Source of the DNA: Sphingorhabdus sp. EL138 | GTDB lineage: Bacteria > Pseudomonadota > Alphaproteobacteria > Sphingomonadales > Sphingomonadaceae | Assembly: GCF_945882965.1 (NCBI RefSeq) | Contig: NZ_CAMCWY010000008.1 | Coordinates: forward strand, 1-64,000 | DNA: 64,000 nucleotides | Direction: 5' to 3' | Shown: one piece after another, positions 43,783 through 53,173 of the stretch | Position numbering within the stretch: the first letter of the stretch is position 1 | Layout: each line of letters begins with the position of its first letter | The notes under the pieces: model-generated | Database searches by the model: none | What the model was told of the DNA's origin: nothing | What the model saw: only the letters and a program-made list of their open reading frames with translations | Program-made: the position numbers and the translations under genes

Positions 43783-45381
43783 TTATCCGCCAGTGAGTGT
43801 CTTGTTATCCCGAAACGTTAATCGATCGATTTCCCGTTTTGGCGCTTCGTCTTTTTTGGTTGCCGTACGCAATTGCGCAAGTGCCGCGCCTGGCTTGACG
43901 GACTTCATGCTTTGAAGCTTGACCTTGAAACGGGTGAGGTCACTGCCGGACAGCTGCGCACGCTCGGTAAACTTCACGGACATTGGGTTTACCGCGCGCC
44001 CGTTGCGATACAGCTCATAATGCAAATGCGGTCCTGTTGACAGGCCTGTGGAGCCGATATAGCCAATAATTTGCCCCCGCCGGACTCTGCTACCGGCGCG
44101 CGCTGCTATCCTGCTCATATGACCATAGCCACTCGCAAGACCGCCACTGTGGTTGAGCCGCACAAAATTGCCATAGCCGCCATTGCGCCCAGCAAAAGCC
44201 ACTACGCCGTCGGTCACCGCAAAAATGGGCTGGCCATAAGCCGCCTTGAAATCAAGGCCGGCATGCATCCGCATATAGCCCAAAATCGGGTGTCGCCGTC
44301 CGCCAAAACCGGAGGTCACGGCGCCATTGACAGGACGGCTGAGGGTGCCTTTCGATTCACCGACGCCCGATGCCTCAAACCATTGGGTGTTGTTACCCAT
44401 CGTCCATTTCAGCATCTGGATATTGGATTTTCCATCGCGATCTACGCCCGCATATTGCAGTTCACCCACTTTGACTTCGCCGGTTTCAGCGCGCTTGTAA
44501 TCGATGATGATGTCAAATTGGTCAGTCGGCCGGATGTTGTATAAGGATGTGCGTCCGGTAATGACTTTCAGATAATCCTGAATAGCACGCGCAGGCGCGC
44601 CAGCGGCCCGCGCCGAACGGTAAATGCCCTCGCTACCCACTGTCCCGCGAATACGCAGCGGCGTGTTGTCGACGTTTATTGGCTTTTTGCGCAATCTTAA
44701 ACTGCCGCCCTCACGATTGATTTCGAGATTGAGGTCAAATCGCGCGCGAAAGGTAACCGATTCAAGCGGTCTCGGCTGGTTTTTCGACGGTCGCGTCCCA
44801 AGCACAATATCAATGGGCGTACCAGGCTCAATCTCCGACAATGCCGTTACACCCGATACCATGTTCACGACATTATCTGCCTCACTGCCGCCAACACCCG
44901 AACGTTGGAGCACGCGGGCAAAGCTATCGCCGCGCCCCAAAGATGCCGTGAGCGCGATGCGCGGGCGTTCCGGGCTGTCGGCCAGTGCGACAACAGCGTC
45001 GGTGGCGGCCATGCGCTTGCCGGTGTCGCTGCCATAACCGATTGGCATAATCATTTGTGCGCGCGCCTCTTCAAACTCTGCCGCGTTGGGCATTGCAGGC
45101 TGCACGCCGTAAATCGGTCCGTAATCTGGCAGAAGGGCAAGCGCAGCGACGCTTAATGCTATTAAGGTGCCAAGCCCACGGAACCAGCGAAGCGATCCAA
45201 TATCTTCGCCAAGGTCTGGCACAAAATCGATTTCGGCCAGGCGGTGAACCCAGCTCGTGACAGACGCATGTGGTTCGGATTTTTGACGCATCGAATGGGT
45301 CATGGCATCGGGCACCGACACATCAATGTCCCAGCCCTGTCCAGCAAGCCGTGTTTCTTTGCCGTCAAACATAAGGCGCAT
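43783..45381 (-). CDS. M23 family metallopeptidase (LytM-type)
   Basis: About 532 residues. A cytoplasmic N-terminal part is followed by one membrane anchor (WFRGLGTLIALSVAALALL), a long periplasmic region with a SpoIIIQ/NlpD-like linker, and a C-terminal LytM domain with metal ligands in GRRHPILGYMRMHAGLDF and the STGPHLHYEL motif. The zinc-binding H...HxxxD and HxH elements are intact, so an active peptidoglycan endopeptidase is likely, unlike degenerate EnvC-type activators. Start is uncertain (ATG 45381, or GTG 45426 whose ribosome site would be too close). It is upstream of hemB on the same strand but 39 nt separate them. Confidence 0.9.
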   Translation of the reverse strand: MRLMFDGKETRLAGQGWDIDVSVPDAMTHSMRQKSEPHASVTSWVHRLAEIDFVPDLGEDIGSLRWFRGLGTLIALSVAALALLPDYGPIYGVQPAMPNAAEFEEARAQMIMPIGYGSDTGKRMAATDAVVALADSPERPRIALTASLGRGDSFARVLQRSGVGGSEADNVVNMVSGVTALSEIEPGTPIDIVLGTRPSKNQPRPLESVTFRARFDLNLEINREGGSLRLRKKPINVDNTPLRIRGTVGSEGIYRSARAAGAPARAIQDYLKVITGRTSLYNIRPTDQFDIIIDYKRAETGEVKVGELQYAGVDRDGKSNIQMLKWTMGNNTQWFEASGVGESKGTLSRPVNGAVTSGFGGRRHPILGYMRMHAGLDFKAAYGQPIFAVTDGVVAFAGRNGGYGNFVRLNHSGGLASGYGHMSRIAARAGSRVRRGQIIGYIGSTGLSTGPHLHYELYRNGRAVNPMSVKFTERAQLSGSDLTRFKVKLQSMKSVKPGAALAQLRTATKKDEAPKREIDRLTFRDNKTLTGG

Positions 45382-45607
45382 AATCCACGACCGTCTTCCC
45401 AGCCCCACGGGGGTTCCCGCATGCACTCCTGTGGCGTATGGCGGTTAAAGTCAAATTAACAGCAACCTTGCCAGTGTCGAACTGCGGCAAACGGTGCAAA
45501 TTCCTGGACAAGCGTTGGAACTTTTGCCCATGGGCAAAAATCAAAATTTATCAGCTTCATAAAATATGACGCAATGCTATGGCTGATATTGGCAAAAGGA
45601 GAGGCAC

Positions 45608-46228
45608 ATGAACGGCGAACGGGTTGAATTCTTCTACGATCTTTCAAGTCCATGGACGTACATTGCGTTCCACAATCTTGATGCCCTGATCGCACGCACC
45701 GGCGTGTCTGTCTGCTTGCGTCCCATATTGGTCGGCGGCGTTTTCAATGCAGTCAATCCGTCTGTATATGCCGCACGAGAAGCGGCCGATAACCCCAAGT
45801 TTAAGCATAGTTGGCGGGTTATGCGCGATTGGGCAAAGCTGGCGGGCGTGGAAATCAACTTTCCCAGCATCTATCATCCGGCAAAAAGCATCCATGCGAT
45901 GCGTATGGCAACTGCGCTCGCAGGCGATCAGGTGGCGCTAAAGACGTTCAGTAAGGCTGCCTTCGAAAGCTATTTTGGCGCGCAGGAAAATCTTGACGAC
46001 CCCGATGTGTTGGTCGCGGTGGCGAACAAAGCGGCGCTTGACGGAGAGGCCATGCGCTTGGCGTCACAGACCGATGCGGTAAAGGCCCAGTTGCGCGCCA
46101 ACACAGACGAGGTAATCGCGCGTGGCGGCTATGGTTCGCCGGCCATATTTGTTGACACTGACAAGATGTATTTTGGCAATGATCAATTGCCTTTAGTGGA
46201 ATTTGCATTGAACAGGAGCGAAGCATGA
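45608..46228 (+). CDS. 2-hydroxychromene-2-carboxylate isomerase family protein (DsbA-like fold)
   Basis: A 206-residue protein of the kappa-class glutathione-transferase/HCCA isomerase family. VEFFYDLSSPWTYIAFHNLD carries the active-site Ser region, and GGYGSPAIFVDTDKMYFGNDQL is the typical C-terminal motif. Characterised members isomerise a ring intermediate of naphthalene degradation using glutathione. An AGGAGAGGC site precedes the ATG and its stop overlaps the crotonase start (ATGA). No other aromatic-ring genes accompany it, so its real substrate is unclear. Confidence 0.9.
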   Translation: MNGERVEFFYDLSSPWTYIAFHNLDALIARTGVSVCLRPILVGGVFNAVNPSVYAAREAADNPKFKHSWRVMRDWAKLAGVEINFPSIYHPAKSIHAMRMATALAGDQVALKTFSKAAFESYFGAQENLDDPDVLVAVANKAALDGEAMRLASQTDAVKAQLRANTDEVIARGGYGSPAIFVDTDKMYFGNDQLPLVEFALNRSEA

Positions 46229-47022
46229 ACGACCGCGTATCCATTTCCATCGACAATCATGTCGCCGACGTCCGCTTGACGCGTGCGGACAAGATGAACG
46301 CGCTTGATCCAGCGATGTTTCAAGGGATCATAGCCGCAGGTGAAGAGCTTGCCAGCACGAAAGGCATACGCGCTGTGGTGTTGTCGGGCGAAGGACGCAG
46401 CTTCTGCGCAGGCCTTGACATGGCCAGCATGGCCAGCGGCGGCGCAAGCGCGAACAGCGGAATGGGTAGCCTGACCGACAGGACGCATGGCAACGCCAAC
46501 ACATTCCAACAGGTCGCCATGCTGTGGCGCAAATTGCCGACGCCAGTGATTGCGGCGGTGCATGGTGTGTGTTTCGGCGGCGGGTTGCAAATTGCGAGCG
46601 GCGCAGACATCCGCGTGGTCGCGCCTGATGCGCGGCTTGCGGTGATGGAAATGAAATGGGGCCTTATCCCCGACATGGGTGGATATGCTTTGTGGCGCGG
46701 GATGGTGCGAGAAGATAGTTTGCGTGAACTGACCTACACCAACCGTGAGTTTTCAGGGGCCGAAGCGCTCAATCTGGGCTTTGCGACGTTTGTGGACGAA
46801 AACCCGCACGCCAGCGCGATGGCCATTGCGCGCGAAATTGCCGACCGCAACCCGCACGCGATGCTTGAAGCAAAAGCGTTGTTCAATGAATATGCCGATA
46901 TGGACGAAGACGCGATATTGATGGCCGAAAGCGTCCGCCAAGCCCGCGTCATCCGCAAGCCCAACCAGATTGAAGCGGTGATGGCCGGAATGCAGAAGCG
47001 GGCGGGAGTGTTTGCCGATTAA
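46225..47022 (+). CDS. crotonase/enoyl-CoA hydratase family protein
   Basis: A 265-residue CoA-binding enzyme. The oxyanion-hole motifs are SGEGRSFCAGLDMASM and HGVCFGGGLQIASGADIR, with candidate catalytic residues in MEMKWGLIPDMGGYALW. It hydrates or isomerises enoyl-CoA thioesters. Translationally coupled to the HCCA isomerase-like gene by ATGA, and its last 4 nt overlap the end of the convergent thioesterase gene. Its context with thioesterase and acyl-CoA dehydrogenase suggests acyl-CoA breakdown. Confidence 0.92.
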   Translation: MNDRVSISIDNHVADVRLTRADKMNALDPAMFQGIIAAGEELASTKGIRAVVLSGEGRSFCAGLDMASMASGGASANSGMGSLTDRTHGNANTFQQVAMLWRKLPTPVIAAVHGVCFGGGLQIASGADIRVVAPDARLAVMEMKWGLIPDMGGYALWRGMVREDSLRELTYTNREFSGAEALNLGFATFVDENPHASAMAIAREIADRNPHAMLEAKALFNEYADMDEDAILMAESVRQARVIRKPNQIEAVMAGMQKRAGVFAD

Positions 47023-47453
47023 GCCGACTTAACGTGCAACCTTTCAAACTCCGCGCGCAACTCTTGCGGTAAGGGGGTCGGGCCGTTCGCATCGGTTAGC
47101 ACGACGGTGGTGATGCAGGTCGCCTTGCATTCGCCACCTTGAAACGCAGCAGAGGCGATGTCCCAGCTGCTGCGGCCGATCCGCAATATGCCGCTGGCAA
47201 TTTCCACATGTTCGGGGAAATGCGCCTCGGCAATATATTCAAGCGCCACGCTGACGATTAGCCAGCGTTGCCCGGGCGCGCGGCGTTCGACCGCGATGGC
47301 GTGATTGAACATACCGCGGCCATGTTCGAACAATCCGGCCATCGAGACATTGTTAATGTGGCCCAGCAAGTCCAGATCGGCAAAACGCGTTTCTGTGCGG
47401 TGTTTGAACGGATAGCTTGCAGGGTCAAGCTGCCAGCTTTGCGGTTTGGGCAT
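47019..47453 (-). CDS. acyl-CoA thioesterase, 4-hydroxybenzoyl-CoA thioesterase family
   Basis: A 144-residue single hot-dog-fold protein. TETRFADLDLLGHINNVSMA matches the catalytic D...GHxNN motif of the 4HBT/YbgC family, followed by the segment HVEIASGILRIGRSSWDIAS. It hydrolyses an acyl- or aryl-CoA thioester to free CoA. The family is broad and specificity cannot be predicted. It is downstream of the acyl-CoA dehydrogenase on the same strand; a palindromic repeat unit (47474-47563) lies between them. Confidence 0.9.
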   Translation of the reverse strand: MPKPQSWQLDPASYPFKHRTETRFADLDLLGHINNVSMAGLFEHGRGMFNHAIAVERRAPGQRWLIVSVALEYIAEAHFPEHVEIASGILRIGRSSWDIASAAFQGGECKATCITTVVLTDANGPTPLPQELRAEFERLHVKSA

Positions 47454-47473
47454 AAGGAACCTTTATCAACAGT

Positions 47474-47563
47474 CGTCACCCTGAACTTGGTTCAGGGTAA
47501 ATTTATCAGCCTCAACCGCCGGTTGTGTGGCAAGATGGACCCTGAAACGAGTTCAGGGTGACG
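47474..47563. repeat. palindromic repeat unit, copy A (90 bp)
   Basis: Outer arms CGTCACCCTGAACT and AGTTCAGGGTGACG are a perfect 14-bp inverted repeat; each arm also folds on itself (CCCTGAA...TTCAGGG). Nearly the same arms recur at 63659-63747, and a degraded version at 59258-59379. It lies between the acyl-CoA dehydrogenase and thioesterase genes. Confidence 0.85.
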
Positions 47564-47588
47564 GAGTAGTCCGGGAATATAGATCGTT

Positions 47589-48743
47589 CTAAAGACCCCG
47601 ACCAATCAGTTCTTTCATGATCTCGTTCGTACCACCAAAAATTCGCGTTACGCGGGCGGCGCGCCACATGCGGGCGATGGGATATTCGTTCATATATCCC
47701 GCACCACCATGTAATTGCAGACAGGCATCGACCACTTCCCATTGCAAATCGGTGTGCCACAATTTGGCAGCTGCGCCTTCTTCGGCGGTCAGTTCTTTTT
47801 TGTAATGGCGGTTCAATGCCCAATCGAGATGCGCCCAGCCGACTTGCAGTTTTGCCTTGATATCGGCCAGTACGAAGCGGGTGTTTTGGAAGTCGAGCAA
47901 TGGCTTACCAAAGACGATCCGGTCGCGGCAAAAGGCGACGGTTTCGTCAAATGCCTTTTGCGTGCTTGCCATCGATGACACGGCGATGGAAAGGCGCTCT
48001 TGCGGCAGTTCGCTCATCAGATAGATAAAGCCCTTGCCCTCTTCACCCAAGCAGTTGGTCATTGGGACGCGGACATCTTCGAAGAACAATTCCGACGTGT
48101 CGGCTTCGTCCATGCCGATTTTGTCGAGGTTGCGGCCGCGCTTGAAACCTTCACGGTCAGCCTCGACGAGGACAACCGACATGCCCTTATAGGCGGGCTG
48201 AATTTCGGTGTCGGTTTTGACGCAGACCAAAATCAGGTCGGCATTCTGGCCATTGGTGATGTAGGTTTTGCTGCCATTGATGACATAATGATTGCCGTCT
48301 TTCTTGGCAGTGGTCTTCATGCTTTGAAGGTCGCTTCCGGTGCCAGGCTCGGTCATGGCGATGGCGGTGATAACCTCGCCCGAAATCATCTTAGGCAGCC
48401 AATGCTTTTTCTGCTCTTCGCTGCCATAGCTGGTGATGTAGTTGACTACGATGTCGGACTGGAGCGAAAAGCCGGTGGCGACACCGCCATAATAAGCCGA
48501 TTCCTCGTCAACAATGGCGTTATAGCCAAAGTCGAGGCCAAGGCCGCCATATTCCACTGGAACAGTGGGGCAGAGCATGCCGACTTCGCCCGCCTTGGGC
48601 CAAATGGATTTGGGGACAATGCCGTCTTCCTGCCACTGCTTTGCGTGGGGCGCGACTTCCTTTTGCAGGAATTGGCGCACCGACTGGCGGAACGCCTCAT
48701 GATCTTCATTATAGGCAGTGCGTGGAATGGTATCGAGCGACAT
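47589..48743 (-). CDS. acyl-CoA dehydrogenase
   Basis: A 384-residue FAD enzyme catalysing the first step of acyl-CoA beta-oxidation. Motifs: ITAIAMTEPGTGSDLQSMKT (FAD and substrate binding), LDFQNTRFVLADIKAKLQ, and the C-terminal LHGGAGYMNEYPIARMWRAA with RIFGGTNEIMKELIGRGL. The Glu of MNEYP is at the catalytic-base position of medium-chain-type enzymes. It follows an MFS permease gene by 88 nt on the same strand and precedes a thioesterase, suggesting a catabolic unit for an imported acid. Confidence 0.94.
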   Translation of the reverse strand: MSLDTIPRTAYNEDHEAFRQSVRQFLQKEVAPHAKQWQEDGIVPKSIWPKAGEVGMLCPTVPVEYGGLGLDFGYNAIVDEESAYYGGVATGFSLQSDIVVNYITSYGSEEQKKHWLPKMISGEVITAIAMTEPGTGSDLQSMKTTAKKDGNHYVINGSKTYITNGQNADLILVCVKTDTEIQPAYKGMSVVLVEADREGFKRGRNLDKIGMDEADTSELFFEDVRVPMTNCLGEEGKGFIYLMSELPQERLSIAVSSMASTQKAFDETVAFCRDRIVFGKPLLDFQNTRFVLADIKAKLQVGWAHLDWALNRHYKKELTAEEGAAAKLWHTDLQWEVVDACLQLHGGAGYMNEYPIARMWRAARVTRIFGGTNEIMKELIGRGL

Positions 48744-48831
48744 GGTAACTCCCCTGCAAATTTGTCCTGCGGATATGCCTTATCAATGGCAGGAAGTTAA
48801 CGCGGACGTCAAGCCGAATTTAATCGTTCGA

Positions 48832-50445
48832 TTAAACCGGTTCGCCCGCTTCGCGTGCGCGCTCGACTATCGTCTGTTCCGACTTGGGTACAGTGCGATA
48901 GGCGGCTATTAACAAGGCCAAGGCAACAGGTGCAACGGCGATGAGCGACAGGATGCCAACGCGCAAATTGCCCACCAGCTTCCCTTCGACCATCGTTCCG
49001 GCAAGGTCGGAAATCTGCCCGACCATATAAGGTCCAAACGACAGCCCGACGAGCGTGGTGCCCAAGAAAAACGCGGCGGTCGCAGTGCCGCGCATCCGTG
49101 GCAACACGAGGTCCTGCGTGGTGGCTGCTGCTGCGCCGAGTGCCGTTGCGCCAAGCATCCCCGCGAGGAAGTTCATGACGTAGAACAATGTTGCATTATC
49201 GGTGGTGTGGCCAATAGCGATAGGAATGATCGGGCCGAGGACGCCGAGAATGATGACAAGGATCCGGCCGGCGGGATTTTTGGTGCGCAGTGCATCTGCC
49301 ACGCGGCCACCGACGATTACGCCCAAAAAGCCGCTTAGTGCGCCGTTGGCGCCGAGGATGAAGGCCAATTCCTGCTTCGGCAGGCTAAGGACTGTCTCAG
49401 CATAAGGTGCGGACCAGAATGCGAGTGCATAGGCCGCCAGCGCGACAAGGCCATAGCCGAGGGTTGTGCAGATAAAGGCAGGCGTGCCCCAAATCAGGCG
49501 GAAGGTCGCAGGGTCCTTGGCGCGAAGCGTCGATGCCCATGAGAACACGGCATAATAGCCAAAACCAACGGCGGACCATTGCGGCAGATTGCCTGTGAGC
49601 TGGATCATCCAATACGCAAAGGCCGCAATGGCCGCGCCGGTTGCGACGTTGAGGGCGAGCGCAGCAGGGCCGCGCTGCCAAGCGCCGAGCAGCGTAAAGG
49701 GCGGAACGATCATCGACAGGTCGCTCACAAATGCGCGGAAAGGGGCGGGGTGTGCAGGCGTTGCCAAACCATCCATCGCACCGCGTTTGGGCTCGCGCAG
49801 GCTTGCGACCCATAATCCTACCAAAACGCCTGGAACACCAACGGCGAGAAACGCCGCTTGCCAACCGACCAGTCCAAGTGGCCCTCCTTGCGGATAGGCT
49901 TCGTTCCAGCCTTGGACGATGAGCGCGCCAATGAACAATGACACGCCGCCGCCAATATATAGGCCCGACGAGTATATCGCGAGCGCGGTCGCGCGCTGCC
50001 GTTTCGGGAAATAATCGGAAATCAGCGAATACGCCGTTGGACTTGCCGTGGCCTCGCCAACGCCAACGCCCATACGCGCTATCGTCAACTCTGCCTGATT
50101 GCGGGCAAAGCCTGACAAGGCAGTCATGATTGACCATAAAGCAAGGCCAATTGAAAGCAGTTTCACCCGGCTCCAATTATCCGCAAGTCGTCCAAGAGGA
50201 ATGCCGAACAAAGCGTAAAACACGGCAAAAGCCGCGCCGCCCAAAAAGCCCATATCTGCGTCGGTCAGGCCAAGGTCAGCCTTGATATCGACTGCCAAGA
50301 TGCTAAGGATTTGGCGGTCGATGAAGTTGAGGATGTAGACGATCACCAGCACCAAGAGCACATACCAGCTGTAACTGCTTGCCCCTGGCAATGGGGCTTC
50401 GGGTTCCGGTAAAGCGACGTTGTTGTTGTCATCTTCGGTCGTCAT
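48832..50445 (-). CDS. MFS transporter, spinster-like
   Basis: A 537-residue permease with about 12 membrane segments, longer than usual because of an acidic N-terminal leader (MTTEDDNNNVALPEPEAPLP) and an extended middle. The first helix YVLLVLVIVYILNFIDRQIL and the motif RMGVGVGEATASPTAYSLIS match the same spinster-like group as the permease at 6074. ATG 50445 is preferred; the frame to 50544 adds a non-homologous leader. It probably forms an operon with the acyl-CoA dehydrogenase and thioesterase downstream. Confidence 0.9.
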   Translation of the reverse strand: MTTEDDNNNVALPEPEAPLPGASSYSWYVLLVLVIVYILNFIDRQILSILAVDIKADLGLTDADMGFLGGAAFAVFYALFGIPLGRLADNWSRVKLLSIGLALWSIMTALSGFARNQAELTIARMGVGVGEATASPTAYSLISDYFPKRQRATALAIYSSGLYIGGGVSLFIGALIVQGWNEAYPQGGPLGLVGWQAAFLAVGVPGVLVGLWVASLREPKRGAMDGLATPAHPAPFRAFVSDLSMIVPPFTLLGAWQRGPAALALNVATGAAIAAFAYWMIQLTGNLPQWSAVGFGYYAVFSWASTLRAKDPATFRLIWGTPAFICTTLGYGLVALAAYALAFWSAPYAETVLSLPKQELAFILGANGALSGFLGVIVGGRVADALRTKNPAGRILVIILGVLGPIIPIAIGHTTDNATLFYVMNFLAGMLGATALGAAAATTQDLVLPRMRGTATAAFFLGTTLVGLSFGPYMVGQISDLAGTMVEGKLVGNLRVGILSLIAVAPVALALLIAAYRTVPKSEQTIVERAREAGEPV

Positions 50446-50722
50446 ACGCACATCACGCTCCCTATCGGGCTGTTTGCGCCCTCTGGCGTTATGGCTAGCA
50501 GAACAGCAAAGCGGTGCAACCCGATTCACGAAAGGCGTGTTCACGCCCGAAATGCGGGTATAGCTGCGGCCATGAACGAAACGGGCGAGGCAAAGACACC
50601 CTTTTTGTCATGATCTGTTAAAAACGTTACGTTCCATGTCGTGTTTCGCTTGAATCTGGAACGATTTCATCCAATATACTGTGCTTACGGCCATATTGCC
50701 GTGTTTTGAGGAGAAATAAGTC

Positions 50723-51472
50723 ATGGCACAGTGGTCCGATCCGCGGGTAACCGGGACCCAGTCAAGTCTTGCAGGTGTCGGCTCACGCGCCGGTGACGTC
50801 GCTTTTGACGCCGGTCTGCGTTCGCACATGCTCAAGGTTTACAATTATATGGCGTCGGGCGTATTGCTGACTGGCATCGTTGCGATGTTGTTTGCAAGTA
50901 GCGCCTTTGGTCAAAATCTGATGATAAACGGCGGCGCGTTGCGCTGGGTTGTTATTCTGTCACCGCTTGCGCTGATTCTCGTAATGAACTTCGGCTTGAA
51001 CAAGCTGTCGACTGGTGCATTGCAAGCCTGTTTCTGGGCCTTTGCAGGTCTGATGGGGCTGTCGATGTCGACAATCTTCTTGGTCTATACAGGGGCGTCG
51101 ATCGCAACGACTTTCTTTGCGACGGCAGCGGCTTTTGCTGGACTTAGCCTTGTCGGGTACACGACCAAGAAGGACCTGAGCGGCATGGGCACGTTTCTGA
51201 TCATGGGCGTCGTCGGCCTGCTCGTTGCGTCACTTGCCAATATCTGGTTCCAGTCGAGCACCTTGCAGTGGGTTGTTAGCGCTGCTGGCGTGCTGATCTT
51301 TGCGGGCCTTACCGTTTACGACACACAGATGATCAAGAATACCTATCTGCAACTGCGCAGTTCGAATTCTGACTTCATCGGCAAGGCAGCGATCATGGGC
51401 GCGTTGACACTCTATCTGGACTTCATCAACATGTTCCAGTTCTTGTTGAGCTTCCTAGGTAACCGCGAATAA
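50723..51472 (+). CDS. Bax inhibitor-1/YccA family membrane protein
   Basis: A 249-residue inner-membrane protein with seven predicted hydrophobic helices. Family motifs include FDAGLRSHMLKVYNYMASGV, TIFLVYTGASIATTFFATAA, GLTVYDTQMIKNTYLQ and TLYLDFINMFQFLLSFLG. Bacterial members (YccA, YbhL, BsYetJ) are linked to FtsH modulation or calcium leak. A GAGGAGAAA site precedes the ATG, and a terminator follows, so it is monocistronic. It is divergent from the MFS gene across 277 nt. Confidence 0.94.
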   Translation: MAQWSDPRVTGTQSSLAGVGSRAGDVAFDAGLRSHMLKVYNYMASGVLLTGIVAMLFASSAFGQNLMINGGALRWVVILSPLALILVMNFGLNKLSTGALQACFWAFAGLMGLSMSTIFLVYTGASIATTFFATAAAFAGLSLVGYTTKKDLSGMGTFLIMGVVGLLVASLANIWFQSSTLQWVVSAAGVLIFAGLTVYDTQMIKNTYLQLRSSNSDFIGKAAIMGALTLYLDFINMFQFLLSFLGNRE

Positions 51473-51502
51473 CCATCCGCGGTTCAAACTAAAAAGATCA
51501 TT

Positions 51503-51534
51503 ATGGCCCGGTGGTGAACCACTGGGCCATTTTT
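51503..51534 (+). terminator. intrinsic terminator after Bax inhibitor-1 gene
   Basis: A 13-bp stem ATGGCCCGGTGGT / ACCACTGGGCCAT with one mismatch, followed by TTTT, 30 nt after the stop codon. Confidence 0.85.
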
Positions 51535-51615
51535 CTTGGGGATTTGGTCGAACATGGCTTTTCTTTCCGTGTAAAATCTTGTTGAGGTCAGGTTCAGCGT
51601 ATCGGAGACCAAATA

Positions 51616-52365
51616 ATGCGTCGGGGTATAACAAATCTAGCAGCGCTCATCCTCGTCACTGCCGTCGCCGCTTGTGCACCGCCGCCTGTTAAGGTCGCCC
51701 CTGCCGCCATTCAACTGCCACCCCCACCGCTCCCTATTATGCCCTTGCCACCGGGCGGTGCTGCTTTGTCGATGACCATACCGCCTGTGGGCTTGGATGG
51801 CATCCGCGTGACCCCAAATCGCGGCCTCAGCCGGGACGAGCAGATATGGCATTTCCGTTCTGCATTAAACGTTGCCGCGCTCAATTGTCAGGGCCCAGTG
51901 TGGGGACAAATCGCGACCGAGTATAATAAGTTCATTGTCATCCATAAGGTGCTGCTGTCGAAAACCAGTAAGTCGGTTGATCGCGAATATGTGAAGCGCT
52001 ATCCAAAGCAGAATGGCCTGCGTATCCGCGATACGCGCATGACGGATTTGTACAATTATTTCGCGTTGCCGCCTGTGCGCGGGCAATATTGCGATATGGC
52101 GTTGCGCAAGCTGCAAGAGGCTAATCAGGTGCCGAAAGAAGCTTTGCCCGAATATGCTATGGGCAGCCTCGCAGATATCGACAATGTGTTTGTCAATTTC
52201 TACGAAACCTATGTAAAATACGAACTTGATCTGGCGGATTGGAATATGAAATATGCGCCAAAGCCTGTTTATAGCCCGGCCAACAACATCATGGCCCCGC
52301 CGGTAACAACGCAGCCCGTGGCGGCCCCTCCCGCCAATGTGACGACGCCATCGCAACCGCAATAG
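51616..52365 (+). CDS. proline-rich lipoprotein of unknown function
   Basis: A 249-residue exported protein. Signal peptide with lipobox (NLAALILVTAVAACAPPP), a Pro-rich stretch (residues 20-50), a folded core with two cysteines (NVAALNCQGPVWG, GQYCDMALRKLQE), and a Pro/Ala/Thr-rich tail (PVAAPPANVTTPSQPQ). The Pro-rich linkers would reach from a membrane anchor. It resembles hypothetical proteins of sphingomonads, and I recognise no domain. A GGAGACC site precedes the ATG; convergent with the CBS gene. Confidence 0.85.
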   Translation: MRRGITNLAALILVTAVAACAPPPVKVAPAAIQLPPPPLPIMPLPPGGAALSMTIPPVGLDGIRVTPNRGLSRDEQIWHFRSALNVAALNCQGPVWGQIATEYNKFIVIHKVLLSKTSKSVDREYVKRYPKQNGLRIRDTRMTDLYNYFALPPVRGQYCDMALRKLQEANQVPKEALPEYAMGSLADIDNVFVNFYETYVKYELDLADWNMKYAPKPVYSPANNIMAPPVTTQPVAAPPANVTTPSQPQ

Positions 52366-52387
52366 CGTTAACGGGCGGGCACTTTTT

Positions 52388-52816
52388 TCACGCCATGCTG
52401 ATGTAATCGCGCATCGCGGCAGCTTCACCTTCGATTTTTTCGATGCGGTGCTTAACCAAATCGCCGATTGAGACAAAGCCCACAAGTGCATCATCCGTGA
52501 TGACTGGCAAATGCCGGATACGGCGTTTCGTCATCAGTGATAATGCCGATAATATTGCGGTGTTAGGTGTAACGCAAATGGCAGGCGCGGTCATCGTATC
52601 GGCAACCGCCTTGGTCAGAAAATCCGGACCATATTTGGCAACGCCATACACAATGTCGCGTTCGGAAAATATGCCGACCACGGACATACCATCAACCACG
52701 GGCAATGCGCCAATGCGCTTTTCCGCCAACCGGGCCACAACATCTCCAACACTTTCATGCGGCGATGCCGTCAACACGTCGTGATGGTGATTGGCCAATA
52801 TTGCAGAAATCGTCAT
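52388..52816 (-). CDS. CBS domain-containing protein
   Basis: A 142-residue protein made almost wholly of two CBS domains (VLTASPHESVGDVVARLAEK with VVGIFSERDIV, then AICVTPNTAILSALSLMTKR with LVGFVSIGDLVKHR). CBS pairs bind adenosine nucleotides and regulate partner activity. ATG 52816 is chosen; the frame to 53035 extends across the neighbouring gene's promoter without similarity. Small stand-alone CBS proteins are common in alphaproteobacteria; the partner is unknown. It is divergent from the small membrane protein gene across 63 nt. Confidence 0.92.
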   Translation of the reverse strand: MTISAILANHHHDVLTASPHESVGDVVARLAEKRIGALPVVDGMSVVGIFSERDIVYGVAKYGPDFLTKAVADTMTAPAICVTPNTAILSALSLMTKRRIRHLPVITDDALVGFVSIGDLVKHRIEKIEGEAAAMRDYISMA

Positions 52817-52879
52817 AGACTCTCTCCCTATATCCTTGCCCCCGATGGAACTTATAGCATAAGACGGCCTTATCAAGCT

Positions 52880-53173
52880 ATGACTCGTCCCTCCCGCCTC
52901 GATGATCCCGAATATGCTAACTTCGCGTGGCAGCGATACTGGCGTCTCATGCGGTGGATGTTTGGCGTCACATTGCTTGTAACCGCCATCGTATTGGGGA
53001 CATTCTGGTGTCAGAATGGTATGGTTTCCATCCATTTCTTCATCGCGACCGCAGGCGCAATTGTTGGCGCAATCATGCTCACGGCGGCGCTGATGGGCTT
53101 GGTTTTCTTATCTAGTGGGTCGGGCCATGATGAAGCCATTGATGATCCATTTGAAGATGAAGCCGACCGGTGA
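52880..53173 (+). CDS. small two-helix membrane protein
   Basis: A 97-residue protein: a basic, aromatic N terminus (DDPEYANFAWQRYWRLMRWM), two hydrophobic helices (FGVTLLVTAIVLGTFW and FFIATAGAIVGAIMLTAALM) and an acidic tail (AIDDPFEDEADR). Probably N-in, C-in topology in the inner membrane. The start at ATG 52880 is right where similarity-like composition begins. Its stop overlaps the GTG of the YciA-like thioesterase gene (GTGA), so the two are translationally coupled. No known family. Confidence 0.82.
   Translation: MTRPSRLDDPEYANFAWQRYWRLMRWMFGVTLLVTAIVLGTFWCQNGMVSIHFFIATAGAIVGAIMLTAALMGLVFLSSGSGHDEAIDDPFEDEADR

Noticed and set aside
48000-48800. 266-residue open frame antisense to the acyl-CoA dehydrogenase gene
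   Set aside because: It mirrors well-conserved coding sequence and has no independent evidence.
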